A stretch of DNA of 64,000 nucleotides, from assembly GCA_036971715.1 (NCBI GenBank), contig JAVHJL010000002.1, forward strand, positions 4,124,501-4,188,500. The letters are read 5' to 3'. Below are positions 44,709 through 57,613 of the stretch, one piece after another. Both the position numbers and the translations under genes were made by a program. The first letter of the stretch is position 1. Each line of letters begins with the position of its first letter. Under the pieces are notes generated by a model. The model saw nothing but the letters and a program-made list of their open reading frames with translations, was not told the DNA's origin and ran no database searches. This stretch comes from Arthrobotrys musiformis (taxonomy: Eukaryota > Ascomycota > Orbiliomycetes > Orbiliales > Orbiliaceae).

Positions 44709-46222
44709 TTATACCAAACTCCCAAGTACGTTTTTCGCTAAACTGACAATCTCGGTCTTGATGCTTGTTCTACTAGCATCTTCGAACTCTCGTACCACGG
44801 TTGATAGTACTGTTTTCCGGATCTTTGCGTCGGCTTTGATGAAACTGTCACCAACCCCGACACTGCACGCCGTCGGAGAGTTTATAAGGGTCAAGACCCT
44901 CGAGTATGCATCAATCAAAACGTCGCACAGCGTCGCAAAAGTTTCGTAGTAGTCCGGCTCGAACGGTAAACTCGAGTGTACCAAATATGAAAAATCGTCT
45001 CCATTCGGATCATCGCTGTTCGATGAAGAGTGACCACCAGACGGGAATGGTAGCGGATTGTGATGAGTAAACCCGCCGGTTCTTGTTTTTTCCAGGGCAT
45101 CCATTGCCGTGAAGTGATATAAACCGTCAATACCACCCTGCGCCGCCGAGCTGCTTCTCCGTACTTTTTGCGCAGAATTCCTTGTGCTCCACAGCTTTAC
45201 TCTCCCCATCCCCTTTGCTGCTGACGAAGAAGAGGTTCCATCATGTGTTGCTTGGTAAGTGTCAAATTCCGTTAACAGCGAATTTAAGGCTTTTAGGTAT
45301 TCGACAGGGTTGGAAGTTGCAAGGTCGAGGACGGAAGGTATCGATTGGCCGAGAACAAAAAATGTAGCCGCTCGTTTCGATAATTTTCGTTGGTCGGGCT
45401 GCACCCGTCGGGGTAAATCTTCCCTTGTGAACTGGACGGTGTTGTACCAGAATACCCTTCCCTCGTGCCTGATATCCAATACACAAAGTTAGCGAGTTTT
45501 GTTGGGCGAAGGGGGAACGAAAAAAAGGGGGAGACAATTGGTGCAGAACTTAGTACGTACGCTCGCCGCAGATAATCCAGGGTGTTTATTCTCTTCTCAG
45601 CAATCTCATGGACTGTGTCGTACATGCTTGGCGGGTGGGCAGCTGCACTTGGAGCTGTTGCTGTCGGCACAGGGGTAGAGGTACCATTGGTTAGGGCTGG
45701 CGAAAAGGCTTTTATAGGACCATTAGTGTTCCCTGATGCAGTAAAGAGCATCGCACTATCGACTGATTTCTGCGTCTTCAGGATCGGTTGGGCGGGTTTC
45801 CCATTTGCCGTTGGCATAAGATTGACGGAGGGCGCTTTGGGAGGAGGCGACAAACTTGTATCGGGACGGGGGTGTACATGCGACGAAGTGAATGATCGTT
45901 TCCCCTTTGATTTCTGCCGTGTTGATAACCTCGACTTCAGGCCGGAGAGTGTATATGCGGATGGGGCGGGAATGGGCTGCTGCTGCTGTCCAAGAGATTG
46001 TAAGGAAGTAGTAGAAGGCGATGTGGTGATGTTGGATCCATTGGAAGGGGTTGGGGAGTGGGCGGCCCGTCGAGGATTAAATGACGACGAGGACGGCGGA
46101 GCGCCCGTCGCGGTAGAAGGCCGTAATGCAGCCAGTGCAGCTTTGGAGGGTGCTGAGGCCGACGTCGAACCTGCCGGCTTCAGGCGATGTGCATTTGTGG
46201 CCATCGGGGCGGAGAGCAACAT
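44709..46222 (-). CDS. conserved Ser/Pro-rich protein with helical C-terminal domain
   Basis: Two minus-strand exons, 45561-46222 and 44709-45468, phase-consistent, 473 residues. Residues 1-205 are Ser/Pro/Thr/Ala-rich and probably disordered. From about 208 a folded region begins (Y-D-T-V-H-E-I-A-E-K-R-I-N-T-L-D-Y-L-R-R-A-H-E-G-R-V-x-W-Y-N-T-V), continuing with K-L-S-K-R-A-A, a Leu-rich stretch (V-L-D-L, Y-L-K-A-L-N-S-L-L-T-E-F) and a C-terminal helical segment. I recall similar uncharacterised fungal proteins with the T-L-D-Y-L-R-R-A-H core but cannot name a function. An alternative start is the ATG at 46204. Its upstream region is unusually large (11.4 kb). Confidence 0.78.
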
Positions 46223-46727
46223 TTTGGCGGATCCGGGCTCGCAGCCAATATATACTTCTTGATGCCTGCTGAACTATCCCCAGACTGGCTCGACTTCCGC
46301 TAGGCCAGAAACCTTCAAGGGAAATTTTCTTATTTGCCTGTTTCCCTGTCTGTTTCCCTCTCTCTCCCTTTTCGCAGGCTGGCAGGCAGGCAGGGTAGGT
46401 TGGCAGGCTCGCCTTCCTCTTGATCCGCCGCCCCTGTGCGTTTCGATTTTCGGGGGGATGTTTTATCCGCGGTATCCCTCTCTTCGGTTCGATTTTTGGA
46501 TGTCGATTCTCGATCTTCGCTTTTTTTCGCTTTGGTTTCGGGTTTGTCCCCTTCTTGATTGCCTGCTCAAGAATCCTCAGAGCCTTCGGAGCTGCGGGAC
46601 TATTCTGTCGGTATGTATGAAGTATGTATGTATGTGTATGTATGCCTGTCTATCGAATCCCTTATTCCGCCGTGCTGCAGTAGCGTGGTGCGAGTTATTT
46701 GGGATAAAATGGTGGATTAGCTGGGGT

Positions 46728-46830
46728 CTGGTTTGGTCTGGTTTGGTCTGGTCCGGTTGCTGGCTGGCTGTGGTTGCTGGCTGGCTCGGTTGCTGGTTGG
46801 TTGCTAGTCCGCTGGTTGCTGGTTGCTGGT
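46728..46830. repeat. imperfect short tandem repeats
   Basis: Three to four copies of a GGTCTGGTTT unit run into several copies of TTGCTGGCTGGC / GTTGCTGGTTGG. Purely simple-sequence structure, about 500 nt upstream of the minus-strand gene starting at 46222. Confidence 0.75.
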
Positions 46831-49800
46831 TCCTCGGAATGCTGGCTGCAGATGCAAGAGACGACCACCAAAAAAGCCACCGAGGGGAAATCGCTATGCT
46901 GTTTCTATTTAAGACCAGACGAGAACCAGTCCGCGACAAGGAATTTGGAAATTTGGTCAAGCGATAGGAAAGCTGGAGGATATCGATGTTTTCCCCCACT
47001 TTCGGTCGCAGGATTTAAAACGGAAGAATGGGATGGTGTCGAGGATGTATTAAAAAAATGTGCTTGCTTGCGATAAACTGCTCTGTTCGACCCCTGGCAA
47101 AGGTCTCAGAAGAATTCGAATTCGAGAAAGATGAAAGAAAAAAGCGAGGGAAGAGGCAGGAATAGATATTAAAATAAAAAAATAAAATAAAAAAGGTATC
47201 TTCAGAATTCAAATCTGGTCTCGAATTCGAAGTCTAGAACAGGTGAGCTTTACCCGCCAGCGGAACACCACTCGGCGGTATTCCTGGCCTGTTGTATTGT
47301 ATAATTTTATAGATTTGGTAGAGCCGCTATTAGATATTTAGTTATAACTTGTCGCTGTGGTTGGTATGCTTGGATCCCGGTTGAGTTTATCGTTGGTAAA
47401 CCACGAACCCCTGTGAAACGTCGATTGTCGCTGCAGACTGACGAGTAGCTCTGCACCGAATTGAAAAAAAGATATGTGTATATTGAAAACCAGTTAAAAA
47501 ATCGCAATAGAATGAGGGTGGCGTACGCAATGTCGAAAGTGGTTATCGAATTCGATTGGGCGGGAAACGTTCGAATCAGATCCGAAGCAGAAGAAGAATC
47601 GAATCAGCAGCACAGGCGGCTCATTTAATTACTATTTGAGGCGGGATGTCGATTATCGAAAAGTAAGTAAGTAAGTATCCAGCAGACTAAGGATCTTTAA
47701 ATTTGCCCGTTTTGCTGAAAGGTTAAAAAGAGGAATAGAAGAATAGAATAAAATAAAATAATTAAAAATAATTAAAAAAACGTGGAGGAGGAGAAAAGAA
47801 GAAGAATAAGACGAAGAAGGTCTGAAGAAGAAAATAATAGTTCGATCGAGTGACCTGTCACAATCAAGTAGAAGTAGGAGAATGGAGCTTTCCGCCGTTA
47901 GTCAGGGTTCAACAAGTTAGTATTGTAAGTCAAGGAAGTGCTTGGTGGGTGTATGGGGCGGCGGAGAGAGAATTGAATTGAAGAGAAGGCTCGAGCGGGC
48001 GAGCGAGGGGAGACAAAGAGCTGGGGGGAAGCTTACCAGGTATATTATAGTTAGCTAGCACACGATAGTATAGTGTGATTGATATATATCCCCAATGCAA
48101 TACGATTCGATTATACCTGCTGTGTATAGGTATATAGGTATCTATCCCTATCCAGCCGATGATTGTCACAGTTTTCAGGCTACCCAGGTTTGGGGGGTCT
48201 TCTTTGCCCTGCGGAATGCTGACTATTCCGTATATAAATTCGAAGCAGCGAAGCGAACGCACTTTAGCAATGCATATGTAGCAGACGTATGTATGTCTGA
48301 ACGTAGGACTGGTCGGCAAGTAAATTTGACAAGCACTTGAGCGGGTGCGTAATGTATGCGTATGTACGTATCTGTGTATGTATGTATGTTTGAGGGAGAG
48401 ACGTCGTCGGGAAGTTTTTCTTTGTTTCTTTCTTTCTTTCTCGAGCTCGAAACTATCCCTTGGCCTTCGAATCGAATCGTCTTCCTGGGACGGGTGGGCG
48501 TCAGATGTTTGCAAGTTCTGCAAAGTTCTGCTTCCAGTAGTCGCAACCAGCAGACGATATCAGCGATGGGCCAATCGCAGGGAGAGATGCCACAGTCGGG
48601 TCGTCTTATTTTGCAGCTGGAAGGTGGCGGAGAATACCCCCATACAGAATTAGCGCCCGTCCCTGATCACAATGTCTCTTTATTTTTTCCTGTTCTTCGG
48701 TAGGGAGCAATGGAAGGTTCGGTGCTTTTTTTCTTTTCTTTTCTTTTCCAGCGGTGTAAACGGCAAATGCGGTGTCGATGTCGAAAGTTGATGTTGACCA
48801 TGTAGCATGTAGCATGTACGTATGAGGTATGTAGGTGGAAGCTAGGATAGAAGAGCTTCGGACGTGCACTGGACCCTGACTTAAATCCAACGTCTGAGAT
48901 ACATAAACATGTATTTGGTATATGTAAGTCCTTAGCACCAGACCAATATCAATGAAGAAGCTGTCACCGGACTTTCTTTTATTTGATTTTTCCTCCTTTT
49001 CCCTCTTCGTTCAGTCCGTCGGTACCAGGCTATTCGTTAGTGTCGTCAGTAGTGCCCTCTTTTCAATCTGCTAGGCTATCTACGGCGGTACATTCAAGCC
49101 CTCTAAGCCCTATAAACCTACCAACGGATGAACCCAGCCTTATGGGTAGCCAACAAGCCGGAACCCCGTTAGTCCAGAAAAACAATCAAAGAACCCGCTG
49201 TTTCGACTTCAAAGACCTCAAGACGGATGGAGAAAGGAGAATATATGAATGTTTGCTATCTGCTTCGAGTGCAGTGAGGTGGGACACAAACAAGAAAAAA
49301 GGTGCAGATGGATCCTACACCGACATCTAGCCTGTCACGCTTCAGGTACCCGGGCCCACCGACTTATATAAATCTAGACGGACGAACGTCTTGGTATTTT
49401 CTATATTGCCGTCGTCCTGCAGCTGGGGCCTGTCATTATGTAGGTATGTCTCTTCACCCCTCCTCCTTTTAAGAGCGCCCACTTGTTCAGCTCTGTGCAT
49501 CGTGACAGCTCCGATATTATTATATTACTCTTCTGGCTACTCCGTATTCCAGCTATAATTTCAAACCCTCGTGCACTGTTTTATGTTATACAATTGAAAT
49601 CACCAGATGAAGCTAGTTAACCGGACCATGCATCTTGCATTTCTCCATACGAGCGAGCGACTATACCCTTCGACATAATCCTATAGGCCAGTGCGCATTT
49701 GCATTCGCTCGGTATTTCTCCCTCCTTCCGCTGCCCTGTCGATATTATGTATACACCAAGCGTATATCTCGTGACGGCAAAATGCGAAGAAGAAGAAAAG

Positions 49801-52800
49801 AAAAACCATGACATGCAGCAGCGGCGCAAGCAGGAACACATACACCCACACACCCACACGATTTTGATAATACGTCTTGTCAACATGCTTCTTGCATGGT
49901 GGGGATACAGCTTTTTAAGTTCCCTCTTCCCCCTAGTTATGGTAAAGACTATTGGCCATTGGGGGAAATCACAACCTCTTTTATCCAAGCCGCGCCCACG
50001 CAGGAAATCGAGCTGCTCCTGATTGCGCTCTGATTGCGCTCGGGATCGTCTTTTTCACAATTTGCTGCGAAATGCGGGTGTCTTGTGGGACCCGAGGCCT
50101 GGATGCGACCAATCCTATCAATGCAATTGATCTGGCTGGTTTGATTCCTCTTGGAATTTTCAATTGCGAAAGGGAAGAAAAAAGAATGACTTCTACATAT
50201 AAAAAAATCCAATGGTGGAGAAATTCATAAACTTGTGAAAGCAAACTTCCCTAGTTTCTCCACGGGATGTCAGCTGAACTGCCGCACCCTAGTTCGTCAA
50301 GTAAAAAGACTCTGGGCGACATGCGTATATGCAATGCAGAGGAACAAAAAAAAAAAAACTCTGTTTTACATGAACCGTTGTTTCAGCAATGGAAGCTTTC
50401 TCCGCCAGGACGCCATGGGCGGGAGAACATTCGAAGGAAGCTTTAGCTCTTTTGTGAATATCAACGATGTTGGTTCTAGCAGAAGAATGTTAGTGTCGCC
50501 CCTCTTTTGAATTGACCCCTTCGACCTGGTATTTTGCAAATCAATCCCATTTCTGATACCTCTGACATGACACGCGAAGATTTAAATGTCCCTTTTCGCA
50601 TTAAACACAACGTTACATACCACTTTCATCGGTTGGGTTGTACCTGTTCAAGGTCACGCTGACGACAGCTATGTAATGTAGTGCAGGTCTGAAGGATGGG
50701 GTCAGGAACCCAAAGCTCAACCTACCATCCGGAAAGGGGCAATCGGTTCCATTTTACCCCTTCCTCTCCCCTTCATTCTCTGACAAAGAAAGCTCCCACG
50801 TTTTTCTCGCTAGCTGACTCGTTTCTGCCGTCCTTGGTGTGGTAGCGTCATTTCAACCGGAAACGCAAGCCCAAAGAAACCTTTCGCTCCTGCATGTGCG
50901 GGTTAGTTGTGCTTTCTTGCACTGCCGCGAGAGCTCAGGAACATGAGAGGAGGAAATGTGACCTTCGAGGCAAACGTTGCTTTAAATCCCTATCATGATG
51001 CCAGATTGTTCCGTTGAAGATACATTCACATATTGAGGAAGCCATTCCTTTCAGATAAACGTCACTAATTACCCCTATTTCATACCGTATCATGTTAGTT
51101 TCATTAAACTCGAACCGCGTTCTCCCGATATCGTGTGATCGATAACAATGGTGTGGTCGAGCCCGTTTGTTCATCTCCGTGCCCCACCATTGGTATCTCA
51201 CGAAATTAAGATTCCTCATCCCCTCGTGTTTTGGGTGACGGCAGTACTTTGGACTTGCGAGACAATGTCTTTTGAAAAAGATCTGGAATTCCTCGGCATA
51301 TTCTTTGTCATCTTGTCATGGAAGAATATCGGATGGAACCTTTCTTTTGATCCAGCTGGCGACTGAGACTGTCCTGACCCACTGCGTCGGTCGACTTCAT
51401 CCAGTAATATATTTCGTAGAGGCTGAATTGCTTGCATCGAAAAAAATGCAGCATTTCATTTATATAATTCTTTTCGATGCAAGGACAAGGGGGGAAGTAG
51501 TATAAACACTGCCTCGAAGCCCCGATATATTATCTTTCCCTACCCCGATCTTAAGCTTGAACTTCCTGATTCCTACGTAATACGGTCCCGGCTGTGTGCA
51601 TCTGGTGGCAGATTTATAAATTTTTAAACGACTCGAATCGTAGATTTTTTTTTTTTTGGCTTTCAATTAGAAAATCTGTCGGCGTAAGGGCTTACATAAA
51701 TGTGGCAGTTGGCTTATGGCGTTCGATTTTAAATATGCGCATGATATTATATGCATCAAGAAAGGAGACGTCGAACTTGGGGTTAAACGTTTTTTCGATA
51801 TCGACATATTTAATGATTACCTAGTTCATTCTTTATACTAGTACGACTAATTACTTGGTTCGAAGAAAAGAGTCTAAGTCAATTAAGTCGACATCTCACG
51901 CGGGGAACGTCTATATCGGGGGGTCTAGGGCCGTCAACTATGCATATATGCACAGCGATGTCTTAGGGACTTACATGTCTTTGTCTCAAAAAGATATATC
52001 ATCCCGAATTCTTAAGGTTCTTATATGTAATAATAAATTCCTCCTTTTGGGGACTTTGAGGCTGTTAAATAGGAAAGAGGTAGCCTGCTGAGCCACATGT
52101 TGATGTCAAGCCACAATTACTCGGAACTAGCCAGCTACCCTGGTCGAGGGTTACGACAACCCATTGTTCATTGCATTGTTCCATCTTGACAACTGACTGT
52201 CTTGAACTGTTCCGTCGCATTGAGGACAATAGATTTTTCTAGATTTGGCGGTGTCAAAGCGAGATTTGATGTTCTCGGCTTGGTAGTTTCCTTTGTTTTT
52301 TTCTTCAAGAATTTGCAAATTTGGGGGAACTGATCAATTGGTGATATCGATATATCAGTCCGTCTGTCGATATCGATTCTGATACCCCTCTACCATTACC
52401 TCCTTGATATCATGATATTCAAATCCCCCCCTGGACGGATTCGAATCACCAATTTCCTCAAAACATTCACCGAGGAGAAATTAAACTGCCGCACTTATCT
52501 TCTTCCGAGATAGATACCTTTCTGCGGCTGTTAATGTGAACCATACATGCGTTTACCGCATTAAAGGTCGTCCCGCATGCATGTCCAGCAGCAAAAGCTT
52601 TTCCCATCCTCTCCCAAACCCTCCATTACCTGCCCCCACTTTTCCACCGAAGGACGGATATAAACAATGATAATCAACAAAGATGGAGCTTTACGAAAAA
52701 AGTTACGCATGCTCTGGTAACCACTAATCCACCTTCGGCGAGGTCCTTCATTCCCACCCGGTCGCACCCAGGGGGACCCGAAGCACCACCCCCCTGTCAA

Positions 52801-53745
52801 TCACCGAAAACAGCGACAGTTTATCTCATAAACACTGCGTCGCGCGCCGGAGAACTCCAGATAAAAGTGATGGAAATCTATAATATGTTAAGCTTTTATA
52901 TATATTTAGGACTGAGTGCGCGCGCTGAAGGCGTTGGCAGGCAGGCAGATAATGCGCTCTTCCTATAACTGCGTAAGCCAATCGGTATATTCGGAGTTTT
53001 TGGAAAGAAGATGTTCCGGGGTCCCGAGGGCCGACTTTGAATTTTTCAGACGTTTTTTTTGTTATGATTTTTGTATTTGTGGATTGAGTCAAAGGGGGGG
53101 GTTTTATTTTTGTGTCAATAACGCCTGTTAATTTGGTCTGCATCAAGCGCCCGCCAAACGTCTTGAAGGGAAGGAGACCTCGAAATCTGACTCGACGGCT
53201 GTAGTCTCCGTTTGTTCCATTACCGCTAAGTTGATCAGAGGGCTTCAAGTTAGTGAATCACTAATAATAGCGAAAGCTCAATTGCGAGGACGAAACGAAG
53301 AGAAAAAAAAAGATAGAAAAGGTATTAGCTTCGATCGATGAGAAGAGCGCTCGCTGCGTTATATATTAATCCAGCAGGGTGAGTCCATGTCGGTTTTCAA
53401 GCCACTTTTGTTGATACGAACGTTCGGGCTGTGAGTTAGAGTGGCTAGAACTTCCAGGCTGGTTTGATCATCGATCGTCACAATTACAAAGTGGATCAAT
53501 ACTCAACCTAACCAGCCTTGAACTCAAAGGACAAAACACGAAATCTGGATCAACCCAAGGCCTCCCATCACAGCCTGACCAGGGATCCAGCAATCGGGCT
53601 TAAGATCGTCGAATGAAATCTGCAGCGAAAGGGAGCCAAGCAAAAGGCGAGAAAGAGCCCCAAGGGCCTGGCCGGGCCAACTAAAGTAGCAAGCTAGCTA
53701 GGGGGATCAGAAAAGAAAAATTTTAAACTTGCCGTCTGTTCCAAC

Positions 53746-53804
53746 CGAATCACCATCGCCACGTCACAACTTCTAAAAAAAAAGAGGTGGCGATGGTCGA
53801 TTCG
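53746..53804. repeat. 17-bp hairpin with A-rich loop
   Basis: ACCATCGCCAC (53752-53762) pairs perfectly with GTGGCGATGGT (53787-53797). The stem extends another six base pairs outward past a single bulged base. The 24-nt loop includes a run of nine A. It stands out in the middle of the non-coding 11.4-kb interval and could be a small-RNA precursor stem or the remnant of a small inverted-repeat element. Confidence 0.75.
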
Positions 53805-56800
53805 AAGATGCAATCGATGAAAGAGAAAGAATACCCGTATAGTCTTCATGCACGAGCGACAATCGGAGGCAGAAGGGGATGCAGAAAATGGCTAAACGAT
53901 AGGTATGGGGTATTCTTCTGCAGTGGTCGCACCGCCAGAATCCATTTTGGGTAACCGGTTACTGCAAGAACCTTTCCGTTGGTCGACGGTGATGAAGGAG
54001 AAAGTTATATTTTGAATGGCGAGCCGCCTCCATGCTCTCTTTGGGTTTGACTGGTGCTTTGGCGAGATTAAAAGCCCACCGTCCCAGCAACTAAAAACAA
54101 AAAAGACGTTTACAAAAGAGTCGTACCCTTGTTAAACTTTAGCTACTGCCACTGTTGGGACGAAAGAAACCACTTATCCAGAGCTCTAACGTGGGGCAGA
54201 CACACCCACGCATCTGACTGATTGCTGCTGTTGTGGAAATTAGCACTCTCACGAATATGGAGACGGCGTCGCGTCGATCAATAACAATATCACGCTTTTC
54301 GAGTCGAATCGAATAGCGCTGTCGACGCGCTTCGCTTCGAAGGTCAAGTACCACTGCATGATACATATGGGGGGAGAGTGAGGGGAGGCGGAACTCTCGG
54401 GATGGGGAAAATGCCAGCACCTGCGGCTGATGGGCTCCTGCATGAAATGCTGTACGACGACGACGCTTCGATGGCAATCATTACTATTCATTAACACCGT
54501 CTATGCATCGATCGAACCAATCCGCAGAATATAGGTGAGGTAAACGAAACAAGGTTTGACAGCCGTTCCACGGCGCTCATGATATCAGACCACGACGGCG
54601 AGACGAAGGGCCGTGGGCCTGTGTGCCAATTGGAACCATCAGGGGAAGCCCCGGTCAAGCCATTCGAACCGAGAGCACACGGAGCCTTTTGGAGTGCCAA
54701 CCTCTTGATGCACGATGCAGTCCATTATTTTTGGTTTTATTTTTGCTGTTGTCGTACCTCGTTCTTCGAAGCTGCTCGAAATTCAAGCTGTTGGTTCAGC
54801 CCTTTACATACCCGGTTTACGTATACGTAGATATGGTATCGGAGAAGATATACATATCGAGTATGTGGGATGTGATGACTGTCATAAAGTGGTTCTTATT
54901 AATTTCTTTCTCTTGCAATGTTCCGACCGCCATCGATCCAGCTTGAATCATCTCTAGGATTCCTGCGTCGCTTCTCCGGAAGCTAGATCAACCGGGGTCA
55001 GCTCGAGCCAATGCGAGATGGCATTGATTCGTCCATGGCACATTCCGATCCGCTTCTTTCCAATTTAGTGAGGAGAGTAGGAGAATGAAGGAGCGCCGGA
55101 CATCTCGGAACCACATTTTGAGAGTCCTTTTCCCGCCCAAGAGTTCAATTGATCAAGCCCAGAAGATACACAAGAAAAAAAACGTTCGAGTCGGGAAAGT
55201 ATCACCCCTCGATTCCCCTGGGTTTTGAGAAGAGGCACGAATAGCTCGAAACATTGACATGCACTGGCAAATTTCTTTCCAAACGCCGGTGTGCCCTAAC
55301 ATGCACCTGAGGGAAACCACGCACCACATTTCGCCCGCCCCTTATCAGTGGGATGGCATGGCATGCGCATGGCATATGAGGGAGGATTGTGTCCCACTTT
55401 GCATTACTTGCTTTGGTTGCTTGCGTTCTTTGTGAGTGATATCTTCTCATGTCTGTTTAAATTGAAAATCCAATAGCACTGCCTGATGGCTCCGTTGATA
55501 GCGTAGAATTATCGACCAGGTATATGATATCAGTCTAAGTCCGAAGGTCACCTAGCCTTGCTTGCATGCCTGCCCGGGGTGTGGATCGCGATCTGCTTAG
55601 GATCATTAGCTGATGGACCATGGGCTATAAAGACTTAATACACGGCTGTTATGATATGATATGATGTTGTACCCGGTGTATGTGTGCCCATTGTGCAAAT
55701 TGCGGTTTACGATAGCTATTCCAAAAGATTTTGTATCTATCTATAAAATGCTTGATTGGCCCCGCCGTCCGTGTGCTATGACACCGTGTATACGAAAGTT
55801 GGATTTTACAAGGAGAGAGGACTTTCGACTACAGAAATCACCACATATGCATCTCAAAAATCAATAAAAAAAAAAGATAAAATTTTTTATGTTTATTTTC
55901 TCGAAAAATAGAACAGGAATCACAGCCGTCATAACCTTGTAACCCATACTTTCGGTTCAATTGCAGGGGCAATCCGGGTTACCCGTCTCAAAACAACGGA
56001 CCCAACAGATCGTGATCATATCATCACAGTTTCCTCATTAGTGGATGCAATCGTCGTAGCCAGAGAGAGGGAAAAAAGCTCGAGCACCGGCCGGAAACAA
56101 AATAACAGATCGAGTAAGTGGAAGGAGTCCCGCTTGATTTCATTCGGTTTTCGATTTGCAAGGTTTGTTCTTGCGTACGGCGGAGCCTGGGACAAGATAA
56201 ATTTCGATCGGGGCCAATTGGCTGAAGCGAGAATTGTCCAGGACGGTAGGAAAGAACGGCCCAAAAGCAAATACGGCGGCGGACGGGTGCATGTACCCCC
56301 AAAGTTGAAGAACGAGGGAGGGCCAGGAAAGACGCCCGGGCTTTTTCTTATTTTTTATTTTATTTTTTCTTTCCCTTCTTCGTCATATTGTTTTATATTT
56401 GGGACATCTCGCCGCCAGCTGGTGTTTTCAGTGCGCCAGCCAAAACCAATTTATATATTTCCTTCCCGTTCGAGGGGGATTTTGCACCAGCATAACCAGA
56501 ACAGAGGACCCTCCTGCTGTTAAATTTTATAATCCGTTCAATCAAGCAATCACACAGTCGAATCAGCTTATCGACGTCGACGTTCGTTCAGTTGTTCGTT
56601 CGTTTTTTCTTCTTTTATTTTTTATATTTTTTATTTTACTCTCTTCGATATTTTTCTTCCTTTCTTTCTGATAAAAAATACATATAAATAGCAGCCGCGG
56701 CCGTTTTGACGACGACGACTTAATTTCCCTCGCTGGACCCACGTGGAGGCCGTGCATGCCATTCGAATTCCAACAGTACATCATAATACTACTCCATACA

Positions 56801-57444
56801 GCAACAGCGGAAACAGAAGTGGAAGCGGAAGCAGCAGGAACAAAACTGAACAGAACAGGTAGTTTCTCAAAAGAAGACCAGCCATCCCAGCCAAAAAGCT
56901 CGCTCACTCGCTTGCGCTCCTTGCCACGGACAATTATTATCGCCAGAAGAACCCGACTTATACTTCGCAAATTGGTACTGTCACGTTTTTTTGATTTTTC
57001 AATTTGAAGGACTTCCTATCTTGTTCGTTGTCCTCACCTTCGCTATCGCTATCACTGGTACCGTCGCCATAATATCACTTATCTTCCACAAAAAGGAAAG
57101 GAACAGGAATTCTTCGAAAGGAAAAGATAGAAAAAAGGCAAAGGAATAGAATTTAAGCACAAGGAAATCTCCAGCGTTACGTCTGTGAAAGATTCCGAGA
57201 GTCTCGAATTCGTAATCCAGCTTTAACGTATTTGGGACTGGCTGCATCCGGCAACGACTACAGATCGCCCTATATCCAACATTCCTGATACCTTTTAGTT
57301 ATCATCGCCGTCTCCTCAGTTCAGCTGTTACAATGCTTCTCTGATTCCTCTTATTACGACACTACCCGCCCAATTACGAGAGCGTTCGCAGGGAATTGCC
57401 CTGTTATCCGAAATTAATCCTGAACGCTTCCTAACCCGCTCTCC

Positions 57445-57455
57445 AAAATACCACA
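57445..57455 (+). promoter_or_regulatory. AAAATACCACA element upstream of the gene at 57614
   Basis: An exact match to the element before HEM2 and GRX5, 158 nt before the ATG, followed by CATCCCAACACA. Candidate start-site-proximal motif. Confidence 0.35.
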
Positions 57456-57613
57456 CTACATCCCAACACATTACCCGTAATATATAATACACCACTCTAC
57501 TCCGCCACAGTCGATATAGGTATATATCAGATCGATTGTATCAGGACATCGACGACGAACTTGAACCTCACAGACCATCGTCGAGTTTTTGGATATATCC
57601 AGATCTTTTCACA

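Larger units (their letters stand above)
46223..57613. other. 11.4-kb gene-free interval between divergent genes
   Basis: No supportable coding gene, tRNA or transposon is visible. Simple repeats include GGTCTGGTTT and TTGCTGGCTGGC arrays (46728-46830), GTATG runs (46612-46645, 48356-48390), TTTC runs and A-rich tracts (47740-47860). A 17-bp hairpin lies at 53746-53804. Open frames such as 48983-49330 (plus) and 52826-53248 (minus) lack family features. An AAAATACCACA element at 57445 marks the probable start region of the right-hand gene. The interval may hold regulatory DNA, long non-coding transcripts, long 5' leaders, or decayed repeats. Confidence 0.6.

Noticed and set aside
48983..49330. 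115-codon plus-strand frame in the 11.4-kb interval
   Set aside because: Ser/Pro-rich start without any recognisable motif; nothing nearby supports expression.
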